From Butyricicoccus_A sp963601915 (GTDB lineage Bacteria > Bacillota > Clostridia > Oscillospirales > Butyricicoccaceae): a stretch of DNA of 64,000 nucleotides. The notes under the pieces were generated by a model. It did not search any database. It was not told where the DNA came from and saw nothing but the letters and a program-made list of their open reading frames with translations. The position numbers were made by a program, and so were the translations under genes. The stretch lies in assembly GCA_963601915.1 (NCBI GenBank), contig CAVCGL010000011.1, positions 20,366 to 84,365 on the forward strand, written 5' to 3'. The first letter of the stretch is position 1. Each line of letters starts with the position of its first letter. Positions 50,934 through 60,150 of the stretch are shown here, piece by piece.

Positions 50934-51258
50934 CCTTCCTCCCTGAGGAAGGTGGCGCGGCGCAAGCCGTGACGGAAGGAGCAGCCCGCGAGAAAGTCTG
51001 TATGAGAGTCACTTTGATTTGTCAGGCGTACAGTTCGCACCGGCTTCTTGGCTCTCCCTTTGGGAGAGCTGGCATTTGCGAAGCAAATGACTGAAAGGGC
51101 AGGCACGCGAGCAAGTGCGTCTTAGAGTAAATCTGATGCGTATTTTGCCAATCTGACAAACTCCCTCAGTCTTGCCGCGCGGCGGCAAGCCAGCTCCCTC
51201 AACGAGGGAGCCTGCCCTCTCTGTCGCTGCGCGACATCTCTCCCAGAGGGAGAGACGC
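50934..51258 (+). repeat. Modular palindromic repeat, copy A (modules M3-M2-M1)
   Basis: About 325 bp without a gene, built of three palindromic modules. M3 (50934-51000) starts CCTTCCTCCCTGAGGAAGG. M2 (51044-51101) contains GGCTCTCCCTTTGGGAGAGC and CATTTGC/GCAAATG. M1 (51161-51258) contains GCCGC/GCGGC, GCTCCCTC/GAGGGAGC, TGTCGC/GCGACA and TCTCCC/GGGAGA stems. The same modules recur at 53946-54241 and, reversed, at 63813-64000. It lies between the NACHT promoter and the rpiA terminator. No transposase is encoded. Confidence 0.85.
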
Positions 51259-51278
51259 GTTTGGCTGGTGCGTGAAGG

Positions 51279-51320
51279 CAAAAAAACGCCAGAACCGGAG
51301 ACGTTCCGATTCTGGCGTTT
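51279..51320 (-). terminator. Terminator of rpiA
   Basis: A 14-bp stem with a seven-base loop and T-run leftward, 19 bases after the rpiA stop; the repeat copy A begins just beyond it. Confidence 0.9.
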
Positions 51321-51338
51321 TCTGCATGTTCCCTAAAT

Positions 51339-52028
51339 TTACTTGTTCGGGTTCTCGATGGTGGTGATACCGTCTGCTCCTGCGGAGATGATGAGGTCGG
51401 TGCAGTTGAGGAAGAAGCCAGTCTCCAGAACACCGAGGGTGCCCTTGAGGAATGCTTCCATTGCTGCGTAGTCCTTGCCAAACTTCGAGTTGGTGTACTT
51501 GGTATCCAGAATATAGTTATGGTTGTTGGTCTCGTAGATGGAACCGTCCTTGTTCATGCGAAGTACCGGCTCAAAGCCTGCCTCTTCCATCTTCTTGACA
51601 ACATGCTTATAGCCAAACGGCAGAACCTCTACCGGCAGACCGAAATCGCCGATTTCTTCTACCAGCTTTGCGCTGTGGCAAACCCAGATGTTGTACTTTG
51701 CGCTGCGTGCAACGATCTTCTCGCGGAACAGCGCACCGCCGCCGCCCTTGATGCCGTTGAACTGCGGATCCACTTCGTCTACACCGTCAATGCAGATGTC
51801 CAGCTCCGGCGCATCGTTGGTGTCGAGCAGCGGAATGCCCAGGCTCTTTGCCTGCTCAGTGGAAGCATCAGACGTGGACACGCACTTGATGTTCAGTCCC
51901 TCTTCCTTTACGCGCTGACCCAGCTTTTCAATCAGATAATATGCCGTGGAACCGGTACCAATACCTACCAGCATACCGTCCTTGACATATTTTGCAGCTT
52001 CATATCCTGCCATCTGTTTCTCATTCAT
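51339..52028 (-). CDS. rpiA: Ribose-5-phosphate isomerase A
   Basis: A 229-residue enzyme with GIGTGSTAYYLIEKLG (about 22-37), DICIDGVDEVDPQFNGIKGG (about 80-99) and GGGALFREKI, the substrate-binding and catalytic motifs of RpiA. It interconverts ribose-5-phosphate and ribulose-5-phosphate in the pentose phosphate pathway. It lies between a terminator and its own promoter. Normal length; no oddities. Confidence 0.97.
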   Translation of the reverse strand: MNEKQMAGYEAAKYVKDGMLVGIGTGSTAYYLIEKLGQRVKEEGLNIKCVSTSDASTEQAKSLGIPLLDTNDAPELDICIDGVDEVDPQFNGIKGGGGALFREKIVARSAKYNIWVCHSAKLVEEIGDFGLPVEVLPFGYKHVVKKMEEAGFEPVLRMNKDGSIYETNNHNYILDTKYTNSKFGKDYAAMEAFLKGTLGVLETGFFLNCTDLIISAGADGITTIENPNK

Positions 52029-52086
52029 GATTCATTCACCTCAGTTGTCAATTTTCAAACCTAAATTTCTCATGCTTGATATTCTT

Positions 52087-52116
52087 ATTGTAATACAGGC
52101 GGCAGGTAAAACGCAA
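52087..52116 (-). promoter_or_regulatory. rpiA promoter
   Basis: TTGCGT (52111-52116)-N18-TACAAT (52087-52092), leftward, just after the ferredoxin stop. Confidence 0.5.
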
Positions 52117-52147
52117 TATCTTTTATTGTTTTTTCTATGGATAAATA

Positions 52148-52339
52148 TCAGTCATCCTCTACTTCAATGACACTGACCGGACAGCTCTCCGCCGCCATCT
52201 GCACAACCGCATCCAGTCCGGACTCCGGCTGCTGCTCGACGCGCGCCAATCCATCCGCCGCCAAGCAAAACACCTGCGGACAAATTTCCGCGCACTGACC
52301 GCATTCAATACATCCCTCTCGAATAACTTTTACATACAT
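52148..52339 (-). CDS. Ferredoxin, single [4Fe-4S] cluster type
   Basis: A 63-residue protein with CIECGQCAEIC (cysteines 10, 13, 16, 20) and a distal SCPVSVIEV with Cys53. Cys10, 13, 16 and 53 would bind one [4Fe-4S] cluster, and Cys20 with Cys25 could be spare or form a disulphide. The acidic composition is typical of electron-carrier ferredoxins. It could serve IorAB or other ferredoxin enzymes of this anaerobe. AGGAG-like GGAGCTGGG precedes the ATG. It is divergent from the NSS transporter. Confidence 0.95.
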   Translation of the reverse strand: MYVKVIREGCIECGQCAEICPQVFCLAADGLARVEQQPESGLDAVVQMAAESCPVSVIEVEDD

Positions 52340-52527
52340 AAGCCCAGCTCCTTTTCTTACAGATACGGAAAGTTTCTCCTATTTTTTGTGGCATTATGCA
52401 CAGAGTTTGAATTTTTTCGCCTGATTTGTTACTTTTCTCTTTCTTTTTACGTCCAAGTATAGTATAACTAATAAGAATAACTGGTGTCCTGTACGGGCAC
52501 ACGGAGTTTAAAGAAGGGAGTATTATC

Positions 52528-53883
52528 ATGAACAAAAAGCGCGGCAGTTTCTCCAGCCGCATCGGTTTTGTCCTGGCAGCAGCAGGTTCCGCTGTTGGTC
52601 TTGGCAATCTTTGGAGATTCCCGTACCTCGCAGCAAAATACGGTGGCGGTACATTCTTACTTATTTATATCATTCTGGCAGTGACCTTCGGTTACTCTCT
52701 GATGACAGCAGAAATCACGCTGGGACGTTCCACCCGCCTGAGCGCTGTCGGTGCGTATGACAAGCTCAACAAAAAATTCCACTTTATCGGATTATTGACG
52801 TGTCTTGTCCCGATTATTATCGTTCCGTATTACGGTGTAATCGGCGGATGGATTGTCAAGTATATGGTTGTCTTTATCAAGGACGGCGCGGCAACCGCGG
52901 CGGCAGACAACTACTTTAACAATTTCATCACCAATCCTTGGCAGCCGTTCTTCTTCCTTGTCATTTTTATTACCATCACCGCGTTGATTGTCTCGATGGG
53001 TGTCAAGGGCGGCGTAGAACGGGCCAGCACATTGATGATGCCATTGCTCATCGTTCTGTCCATTATCATCGCAATTTATTCTGTTACCCGTCCGGGCGCA
53101 CTGGAAGGTGTGAAATATTACTTCATCCCGCATCTGTCCGATGTGTCTCCAAACACCCTGCTCGGTGCCATGGGTCAGATGTTCTACTCGATGTCTCTTG
53201 CCATGGGTATTATGGTCACATACGGCTCGTATATGCCGGAAGGCGAGGATATTGAGAAGTCTGTCGGACAGATTGAGCTGTTCGACACCGGTGTTGCTCT
53301 GCTGGCCGGTCTGATGATTATTCCGGCAGTCTTTGCTTTCTCCGGCGGCGACCGCGACGCGCTGAATGCAGGTCCTGGTCTGATGTTCGTCACCATGCCG
53401 AAGGTATTTGCAAGCATGCAGCTCGGTACGCTGATCGGCATTGTATTCTTTGTTCTGGTATTCTTTGCCGCACTGACTTCTTGCATTTCCCTGTATGAGA
53501 CGGTTGTTTCGATTCTGGGTGACCGTTTCCATATGAATCGCCGCATGGCCTGCATCGTAACATACATCATCTGCATCGGTCTGGGTCTGCTCAGCGCAAT
53601 GGGTTACGGTGCTCTGTCCGGCATCCAGCCGCTCGGCATGGCATTCCTGGACTTCTTCGATTTCATCTCGAACAGTGTCCTGATGCCGATTGTTGCCCTG
53701 CTGTCCTGTCTGTTCCTCGGTTGGGTTGTCGGCTTGGATTATATCTCCAAGGAAGTCAAGAAAAATTCCGCATTCAAGCGCGAACCGATGTTCCGCGTCA
53801 TGATTCGCTGGATTGCTCCGATTTTCCTCGTTGTTATCCTCATCAGCTCTATTTTGAGCGCTATGGGAATCATTTCGATCTAA
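52528..53883 (+). CDS. Neurotransmitter:sodium symporter family transporter (amino acid)
   Basis: A 451-residue protein with about 11 membrane helices. SAVGLGNLWRFPYLAAKYGG (about 22-41) is the unwound TM1 with sodium and substrate sites. It belongs to the short bacterial NSS group (LeuT/MhsT/Tyt1-like), which imports amino acids with sodium. Length is similar to MhsT, a tryptophan-type carrier, which could match the aromatic catabolism genes, but the substrate is not certain. AAGGGAG precedes the ATG. It is monocistronic, ending in a strong terminator. No riboswitch was recognised in the 188-bp divergent gap. Confidence 0.93.
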   Translation: MNKKRGSFSSRIGFVLAAAGSAVGLGNLWRFPYLAAKYGGGTFLLIYIILAVTFGYSLMTAEITLGRSTRLSAVGAYDKLNKKFHFIGLLTCLVPIIIVPYYGVIGGWIVKYMVVFIKDGAATAAADNYFNNFITNPWQPFFFLVIFITITALIVSMGVKGGVERASTLMMPLLIVLSIIIAIYSVTRPGALEGVKYYFIPHLSDVSPNTLLGAMGQMFYSMSLAMGIMVTYGSYMPEGEDIEKSVGQIELFDTGVALLAGLMIIPAVFAFSGGDRDALNAGPGLMFVTMPKVFASMQLGTLIGIVFFVLVFFAALTSCISLYETVVSILGDRFHMNRRMACIVTYIICIGLGLLSAMGYGALSGIQPLGMAFLDFFDFISNSVLMPIVALLSCLFLGWVVGLDYISKEVKKNSAFKREPMFRVMIRWIAPIFLVVILISSILSAMGIISI

Positions 53884-53901
53884 TATCTGTGAAGATACTG
53901 C

Positions 53902-53927
53902 AAAAGCCGCCTAAAAAGGCGGCTTTT
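53902..53927 (+). terminator. Terminator of the NSS transporter gene
   Basis: An AAAAGCCGCCT/AGGCGGCTTTT stem with an AAAA loop and short T-tail, 19 bases after the stop. Confidence 0.9.
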
Positions 53928-53945
53928 GTTGTAGGCAACCCAAAG

Positions 53946-54241
53946 CCTTCCTTCCTGAGGAAGGAGCAGCACGCGAACAAGTCTGCATCAGAGCTGTCCT
54001 AATTCGTCAAGATTGGCTGGCTATTCCTTCCGACTTCTTGGCTCTCCCTTTGGGAGAGCTGGCATTTGCGCAGCAAATGACTGAGAGGGCAAGATTTTAA
54101 CAAATTCGTATCAGACTTCCCCTAATTCGCCAGAGATAGCGTTTACTCCCTCAGTCTTGCCGCAAAGCGGCAATCCAGCTCCCTCACGAGGGAGCCTGCC
54201 CTCTCTGTCGCTCCGCGACATCTCTCCCAAAGGGAGAGACA
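53946..54241 (+). repeat. Modular palindromic repeat, copy B (M3 shortened-M2-M1)
   Basis: The same modules as copy A in the same order and orientation: M3 (53946-53986) lacking about 27 internal bases, M2 (54034-54090) and M1 (54146-54241). M1 and M2 match copy A with only scattered differences, several in paired positions. Together with the spacers it accounts for most of the 460-bp gap between the NSS transporter and the GT2 gene, which holds no gene. Confidence 0.85.
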
Positions 54242-54284
54242 AGTTTTCATAGTGCGCAGCAGAAAGCTCTTCACCAAAAGAACA

Positions 54285-54313
54285 TTGAAATCACTAGGTA
54301 AAGAGATTATAAT
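54285..54313 (+). promoter_or_regulatory. Promoter of the surface-polymer operon
   Basis: TTGAAA (54285-54290)-N17-TATAAT (54308-54313), 31 bases before the GT2 start and just after repeat copy B. Confidence 0.7.
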
Positions 54314-54344
54314 AGTTCCATATCGTAAAACGAGGAGCAATTCA

Positions 54345-55319
54345 ATGAAATTCAGCATAGTAATTCCTGTCTATAATGTAAAAGAATATCTGAAACGATG
54401 TGTCAATTCCGTACTGAACCAGCCGTGTGCGGATTACGAGATGATTCTCGTCGATGACGGATCCACCGATGGCAGCGGCGCGCTGTGTGACCGTCTCGCC
54501 CTGCGCAGCAAAAAAATCCGCGTCATTCACCAAAAAAACGGCGGACTGGGCGCAGCACGAAACACCGGCATTGAACATGCCTTGGGCGATTATCTCGTAT
54601 TTATCGACAGCGATGACTATATTGACGTGTCGATGCTGCCAGAGCTTGCGGCAAAAGTAGACGAAACCCATGCTGACATCATAACATTTGGTTTCCGCAC
54701 CGACAACAGCGGCAATACCTCTGCCATTTTTACCGACCCATTGCCGGAAGACCGCATTTTCACGTTGGCAAACACACCAACGCTCTTGCTCGCGCTTCCC
54801 AATGCATGGAATCGGATTTACACGCGCAAATTGTTTTTAGAAACTGGCATTCGTTATCCCGGCCGCGTTTGGTATGAGGACATTCGCACGACAACCAAGC
54901 TGTTTGCCAAGGCGCAAAGCGTGGTTTGCGTCCAAAAGCCGTATTATTATTATGTCGTGCGCGAAAATTCCATCACGCGCAACAGCAATGTCGATCGAAA
55001 TCATGAAATCGTCGATGCTTTTGACGATTTGCTCGGCTGGTATCGGGAAAACGGCTTGTACGAAACCTATCGGGACGAGCTGTGCCGCCTTGCCATCGAC
55101 CATCTGTTTATCGCCGCTTCGGTTCGCGTGCTGATGGCCAATCCCAAACATCCACTTCTCAAGGAATTTTACCAGTATATGCAGCAGCATTTCCCGCAGT
55201 TCCAGAGCAATCGCTATCTGTCTCAGCTGCCGCGCGCCAAAAAGCTGGCATTTGATTTGCTGTGCAAAAAGCACTATCGCATTCTGCGCACACTATTTTT
55301 GATGAAAAACCGTCTGTAA
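54345..55319 (+). CDS. Glycosyltransferase family 2
   Basis: A 324-residue GT-A enzyme. SIVIPVYNVKEYLKRCVNSV opens the fold, VDDGSTDGSGALCD (about 32-45) binds the nucleotide sugar, and FIDSDDYID (about 86-94) is the DxD-like metal site. RVWYEDIRTTTKLF further on gives the ED motif. It would transfer a sugar to a lipid-linked or wall polymer at the inner membrane face. The ATG at 54345 has GAGGAG eight bases upstream. A longer frame would start before the promoter. It is the first of three genes for a surface glycopolymer. Confidence 0.94.
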   Translation: MKFSIVIPVYNVKEYLKRCVNSVLNQPCADYEMILVDDGSTDGSGALCDRLALRSKKIRVIHQKNGGLGAARNTGIEHALGDYLVFIDSDDYIDVSMLPELAAKVDETHADIITFGFRTDNSGNTSAIFTDPLPEDRIFTLANTPTLLLALPNAWNRIYTRKLFLETGIRYPGRVWYEDIRTTTKLFAKAQSVVCVQKPYYYYVVRENSITRNSNVDRNHEIVDAFDDLLGWYRENGLYETYRDELCRLAIDHLFIAASVRVLMANPKHPLLKEFYQYMQQHFPQFQSNRYLSQLPRAKKLAFDLLCKKHYRILRTLFLMKNRL

Positions 55320-55340
55320 ACAGACAGAAAGGACCCCAAT

Positions 55341-56615
55341 TTGAAACTGAACAAAAAAGCCCTCAGCTCCAAAAAAGGCGTGCTGCTGAAAAATACCATC
55401 ATGCTGTATATCATGCAGTTTTCCACGTACTTCCTCAGCTTTATCGTCGTGCCGTATGAGACCCGTGTGCTCGGCGCAACGGTATATGGCAAGGTTGGCG
55501 TCGCAACAGCTATTATGGTGTATTTTCAGCTCGTCATTGATTTTGGATTTATTCTCAGTGCAACAGAAGAAGTCTCGCTGCACCGAGACGATAAGCAGCA
55601 TGTTTCCCGCATTTTTACCTCCGTCACCATCAATAAGATTCTCTTAACGATAGGTTCTGTCATTGTTCTGGCCGTCCTGTGTCAGATGATGCCGAGCTGG
55701 CGCGAGGATCGCACATTCTATATGCTGTTCCTCGTGGCGACTGCTGTCAACTCGATGATGCCGGACTATCTGTACCGTGGTCTGGAGCAAATGGAGACCA
55801 TTACCATTCGTGCGGTCGTCATCAAGGCATTTTTCACGATTATGATCGTCTTGCTGCTCAAAAAGCCGGAGCAGTATTGTCTGATCCCGATTTTGAACAT
55901 CATCGGCTATGCGGCAACGCTTCTGTTTGTCTATGCGCATTTGTCCCGCAAGTTAGACATTCATTTCACGCGCGTAAACATCAAGGACGTCTGGAACAAT
56001 TTCCGCCGTTCGAGTACGTTCTTCTATTCCCGTATTGCGACATCCATTTACACTGCCAGCAACACAGTCATTCTGAGCATTATCGCGGCGGGAACCTCTA
56101 CCGTCGGTTATTATTCTCTGTCTGACAAGCTCGTAACCACTGCAAAGAGCGGCTTGTCCCCGATTTCCGACAGCATGTATCCGTACATGACCAAAAACAA
56201 AGACTTTAAGCTGGTTTGGAAAATCCTCAAGATTTTCATGCCGATTATCGTCATCGGCTGTGCCGTCGTTGCCGTTTTCGCCCGTCCGCTGCTGACCTTG
56301 GTCTTTGGCGCGGGATATGGTGACGCCGCACCGGTCCTGCGCGCAATGCTGCCGGTTGTCATTGTCATTCTGCCGAGCTATATTCTCGGCTTCCCGACAC
56401 TCAGCGCCATGGGCTTATCCAAATATGCAAACTATTCTGTTGTATTTGGCTCTGCGCTGCACGTGTTCAATCTGCTCGTGCTGTATTTTACCGGACACAT
56501 GAATATGGTCACGCTGGGTGCCTTGGTATCCATCGCAGAATGTGCGATTTTAGCGTTCCGTATTGTCGTGATCTGGCGTCACAGAGACCGTCTCAACCCA
56601 TCGAAGGGAGCATAA
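55341..56615 (+). CDS. Polysaccharide flippase (Wzx/MOP family)
   Basis: A 424-residue protein with about 12 hydrophobic helices. The first contains LKNTIMLYIMQFSTYFLSFI followed by VVPYETRVLGATVYGKVG, the typical start of the Wzx/RfbX polysaccharide export family. The start is taken as TTG at 55341 with AGAAAGGA seven bases upstream; no in-frame ATG occurs before residue 21. It would flip lipid-linked oligosaccharide across the membrane. It lies 21 bases after the GT2 gene and four before the TagB/F-like gene. Confidence 0.93.
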   Translation: MKLNKKALSSKKGVLLKNTIMLYIMQFSTYFLSFIVVPYETRVLGATVYGKVGVATAIMVYFQLVIDFGFILSATEEVSLHRDDKQHVSRIFTSVTINKILLTIGSVIVLAVLCQMMPSWREDRTFYMLFLVATAVNSMMPDYLYRGLEQMETITIRAVVIKAFFTIMIVLLLKKPEQYCLIPILNIIGYAATLLFVYAHLSRKLDIHFTRVNIKDVWNNFRRSSTFFYSRIATSIYTASNTVILSIIAAGTSTVGYYSLSDKLVTTAKSGLSPISDSMYPYMTKNKDFKLVWKILKIFMPIIVIGCAVVAVFARPLLTLVFGAGYGDAAPVLRAMLPVVIVILPSYILGFPTLSAMGLSKYANYSVVFGSALHVFNLLVLYFTGHMNMVTLGALVSIAECAILAFRIVVIWRHRDRLNPSKGA

Positions 56616-56619
56616 CCTC

Positions 56620-57762
56620 ATGTCAATTGCACAAAAGCTCAAGAAGGGAGCGGCATGGACAATCGGTCGTGCCCTGCCTATTCAAAAAAACAAAGTGGTA
56701 TTTTCCAGCTTCTACGGCCGCGGCGCGTCTGACAACCCGAAAGCCATTGTCGATGCGCTGGCGCAGCGTCCGGAAAAGCTCGATATTGTCTGGCTGACAA
56801 AAGACCCCGCACACGCCGGTGTGCCGGACAATGTTCGAGTTGTTCCCTATGACACAGCAGCCGCCATTCGAGAACTGTCCACCGCGCGGGTTTGGGTGGA
56901 CAACTGCCGCAAGGGCGCGCACGTCAAAAAAGCCGGTCAGTATTATATGCAGACATGGCACGGCTTTGCGCTCAAGCGCATCGAACGCGATGTCGCAGAC
57001 AAGCTCAACACACCGGAAAATGCCGCATACGCTGAGTATGCGAAGCGTGACTCCGCGCAAATTGACGCCATTATTTCCAACAGTACCTTTATGACCAAGA
57101 TCTATCAGAATTCGTTCTGGTATCACGGCACGGTGCTGGAATATGGTTCCGCCCGCAATGACATTCTTGTAAATCCGCCGACTGACGCAAAACAGCAGGT
57201 ACAGCAAGCGCTGCACTTACCAAAAGATTGCCAGATTATCATGTATGCGCCGACCTTCCGCGCAGACCACTCTCTGGATGCCTACCAACTGGATTATCAC
57301 GCGGTATGCCGCGCCTGTGCGCAGCGATTCGGCGGCAATTGGGTCATGCTGGTTCGTCTGCACCCCAACGTCATGAAGCTCGCCAAGGATTTACACTTTG
57401 ACAATCAAACGACCTTTGATGCCACGGCATTTGACGATATGCAGCTGCTGCTCGCAGGCTGTGATGCCGTCATCACCGACTATTCCTCACTGATGTTTGA
57501 TTTCGCTCTGACGCGCCGCCCCTGCTTCCAGTTCGCCATGGACATCGAAGCATACAAGGGAGATCGCAATTTCTATTTCCCGATTGATGAGACACCGTTC
57601 CCGCTCGCTGTCAGCAACGAGGAAATGGTACAAAAGATCGCGCAATTTGACGAGGCTTCCTATCAGGCAGATTGGGACGCCTTCTATCAAAAGATGGGAT
57701 TCTGCGAGGACGGAAACGCATCCGAACGCTGCGTGCAGTGGATTTTGGAAAAAACGAAATAA
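56620..57762 (+). CDS. CDP-glycerol:polyglycerophosphate glycerophosphotransferase-like protein (TagB/TagF family)
   Basis: A 380-residue protein with YYMQTWHGFALKRIERDV (about 106-123), the WHG motif with the catalytic histidine. IIMYAPTFRADHSLDAY (about 206-222) and AVITDYSSLMFDFALTRRP (about 285-303) form the CDP-glycerol site. It transfers glycerol-phosphate or a similar alditol-phosphate to a glycan, as in teichoic acid synthesis. It follows a glycosyltransferase and a flippase, so the operon probably makes a phosphoglycerol-decorated surface polymer. It ends at a strong terminator. Confidence 0.93.
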   Translation: MSIAQKLKKGAAWTIGRALPIQKNKVVFSSFYGRGASDNPKAIVDALAQRPEKLDIVWLTKDPAHAGVPDNVRVVPYDTAAAIRELSTARVWVDNCRKGAHVKKAGQYYMQTWHGFALKRIERDVADKLNTPENAAYAEYAKRDSAQIDAIISNSTFMTKIYQNSFWYHGTVLEYGSARNDILVNPPTDAKQQVQQALHLPKDCQIIMYAPTFRADHSLDAYQLDYHAVCRACAQRFGGNWVMLVRLHPNVMKLAKDLHFDNQTTFDATAFDDMQLLLAGCDAVITDYSSLMFDFALTRRPCFQFAMDIEAYKGDRNFYFPIDETPFPLAVSNEEMVQKIAQFDEASYQADWDAFYQKMGFCEDGNASERCVQWILEKTK

Positions 57763-57780
57763 AAACAAGGATAAACGCAC

Positions 57781-57806
57781 AAAAGCCTCCCTTTCGGGAG
57801 GCTTTT
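57781..57806. terminator. Bidirectional terminator
   Basis: A perfect 11-bp AAAAGCCTCCC/GGGAGGCTTTT stem with a TTTC loop, between convergent operons. Confidence 0.92.
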
Positions 57807-57828
57807 GTTGTATTTGCATCTGTACGGA

Positions 57829-60150
57829 TTATTTTCCAAACAGACCCTTGATCTTATCCCACAGGTTTTCCTTCGGCTGCTCTTCCTGCTTGACTTCCTT
57901 CGTCTCCTGCTTTTCCTCTACGGATGTGCGCATGATGAATTTGGTCGAGGTTTCCGTTGCAGACTTCGGTGCGCCGGTATAGCATTCGCTGTCCTTTGCA
58001 TAATCCTTCTGCTTTTCGTACAGCTTTGCCGCTGTGCGAATATTGGTCAGATCTTCGTTATCGGTAATCTTGCTGATGCCTTCTTCGTTGTACTTGATGA
58101 TACCATCGCGCAGCTCACCGGAACCGTCCTTGAGCTGTGTGCCTGCATCGTTAAACTGCTGGATGGCATCGAGCACCTGTCCGCTTGCCGAATTCAAGGA
58201 CTTCATACCGGCAGACAAATCGCCGGTGCCGTCCTTGAGGCTGGACGCGCCGCTGTTGAGCTGGTTGATGCCGTCCGTCAGCGTCGGTACCTGTCCGCTC
58301 AGCTGAGAGATACCGCCGGACAAGGTTGCCGCGCCATCTGCCAGTGTGCCGGTGCCCTTCGCCAAGTCTGCCGCACCGGATGCCGCAGAGCTGACGCCAG
58401 CGGTATACTTTGCAATGCCGCTGTCCAGCGATGTTGCACCTTCCTGCAGCTGAGAAACCGAGGAGCCCAGCGTATCTGCCAAGCTCTGCAAACCGGCATT
58501 CATCGTGGAATACTTGTCGGATGCCTCGTTGAGACCCGCATCAATCTGGTTCAGTGCCGAGCTGAGCTGGCTCATCTGTGCCGCAGTCTCATCCAGTCCA
58601 TCGCTGACCTGTCCAGCCGCGCTGGCAATGCTGTCCAGATTGTCTGCCAGTGCTTCCATCTTGTCGATGAGCGCTGCATTGGTCTGGAACTTCTGAATAA
58701 TGGATGCGCCGCTCTCCAGCGTCTGAAGCTCTGCCATTTCGGATTCCGACAGCGACTGCTTATTAGACGCAATGGAATGCAGACCGCTGCTCACCTGCTT
58801 TGCGCCGCTCTGAATCTGCGCCAATGCGCTCTTTGCGCTGGAAATATCACCGGAGCTCATGGAATTTACAACCTGATCCATGCTGGAGGACAGCTTTTGC
58901 AGGCTGCTCTCCATCTTGTTGGAACCGGAGAACAGGGCCTGTACATCATCGGACTCCAGCGCTCCCGCCAGCGAATTCAAACCGCTTGCCAGCTTCTTCG
59001 AACCGGAGGACAGGCTGGACGAGTTTTCATCCAAAGTGCTCAGACCGCCGGACAGCTTCTTTGCACCGGCATTGGCGGAATTGGCACCGTCTGCCAGTGA
59101 TTTTGCGCCGCTGTCCAGCTGACCGACACCGCTCGCCAGCTTCTGTGCGCCCAGCGTCAGCGTGCGCATACCGGATGCCAGCTGTGCTGCGCCGTTGTCC
59201 AGCATACCTGCGCCGGATGTCGCATCAATGATGCCGTTGTTGAACACAATATAATTGGAAGACAGCTCGCCGAGCTTATCATCCAGCGTTGCGCAGCCGT
59301 CTGCCAAGTCATTGGCGCCGTCAATCAGCTTCTGCGTCGCATCTTTCAGCTCATCCAGCTGGTCAAACTCCTCATCGAGATCGAAATCGGATTCCTTGAT
59401 GTCGTTCAAATTGCTTGCACAAGCAAAATACAGCGTCGGTACCGTGCCGTCCTTCACATCGCACTCGATGGTCACATCATCCAGCATCATGTCGGTCAAA
59501 TCGGAGAATTTGTCGCCCAGCAGATCGGCATAGGTCTGCTTCATGCCCGGCATGGCGAGGAAAGCAACGATCTGATTGGTGCTGTCCGTCTCTACCTTGC
59601 CGTCCTCTGCCTTTACATTGGAGAAGTTATCGGTAGACAGATTGGTGCCGATCACCGTGAAGTACGGACGGCAAATCGTGTAGCTCTTGCCGTCTACGGT
59701 AACTTCCTTGGTCTCTTTATTGGTCAGCGCAACATGCATCACCAGATGGCCACTTGCGCCGTCCAGATCCTTTGCCTCTACCTGCTTGCCGTCCAGCTCA
59801 TAGGTAATCTTTGCCTGTACCGGCATTTCCTGATCCGTCGTGCCCTGATAATACACGTCATTGCCCTCTACGTTCCAGGTCAGTGCCTCGCCATTCTGCG
59901 TCGGCTCCTCTTCGCCCTTCAGGTTCTTGATGTCCTTCAGCGAGCTGACATCAGCAAAATTGCTGAGGCCGTTGTCCGAATGCAGCCAATCGCTGACGGT
60001 CTGATGCTGAACGGTGCCGTCACTGTTCAGCGTTGCATATACGGTTTCATCCTTGCTGATAGATGCGGCAAACGCCGGTGTCAATGCGCTGCACGCTACA
60101 ACGGCGCTGAGCACACAAGCGGTAATCTTATGATTCTTTTTGAACTTCAA
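57829..60150 (-). CDS. Secreted YhgE-like coiled-coil repeat protein partnered with the MMPL transporter
   Basis: About 773 residues. A signal peptide ends near SALTPAFA. A beta-rich N-terminal domain (about 35-270) precedes a 380-residue array of heptad-like repeats of the form LxxGAxxLxxG, as in YhgE/Pip-type proteins. The C-terminus is charged and ends in an amphipathic LWDKIKGLFGK with no membrane helix. GGAG lies ten bases before TTG 60150, preferred over GTG 60159, where spacing is too short. It overlaps the MMPL gene by about 20 bases, so the two are co-translated. A role as periplasmic or wall-side partner of the exporter is inferred. Confidence 0.82.
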   Translation of the reverse strand: MKFKKNHKITACVLSAVVACSALTPAFAASISKDETVYATLNSDGTVQHQTVSDWLHSDNGLSNFADVSSLKDIKNLKGEEEPTQNGEALTWNVEGNDVYYQGTTDQEMPVQAKITYELDGKQVEAKDLDGASGHLVMHVALTNKETKEVTVDGKSYTICRPYFTVIGTNLSTDNFSNVKAEDGKVETDSTNQIVAFLAMPGMKQTYADLLGDKFSDLTDMMLDDVTIECDVKDGTVPTLYFACASNLNDIKESDFDLDEEFDQLDELKDATQKLIDGANDLADGCATLDDKLGELSSNYIVFNNGIIDATSGAGMLDNGAAQLASGMRTLTLGAQKLASGVGQLDSGAKSLADGANSANAGAKKLSGGLSTLDENSSSLSSGSKKLASGLNSLAGALESDDVQALFSGSNKMESSLQKLSSSMDQVVNSMSSGDISSAKSALAQIQSGAKQVSSGLHSIASNKQSLSESEMAELQTLESGASIIQKFQTNAALIDKMEALADNLDSIASAAGQVSDGLDETAAQMSQLSSALNQIDAGLNEASDKYSTMNAGLQSLADTLGSSVSQLQEGATSLDSGIAKYTAGVSSAASGAADLAKGTGTLADGAATLSGGISQLSGQVPTLTDGINQLNSGASSLKDGTGDLSAGMKSLNSASGQVLDAIQQFNDAGTQLKDGSGELRDGIIKYNEEGISKITDNEDLTNIRTAAKLYEKQKDYAKDSECYTGAPKSATETSTKFIMRTSVEEKQETKEVKQEEQPKENLWDKIKGLFGK

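Noticed and set aside
50934..51258. Copy A of the repeat as an insertion sequence
   Set aside because: No transposase frame, no terminal inverted repeats of IS type and no target duplication that I could see.
52340..52527. Glycine riboswitch or T-box before the NSS transporter
   Set aside because: The 188-bp gap shows no recognisable riboswitch core, specifier loop or leader terminator.
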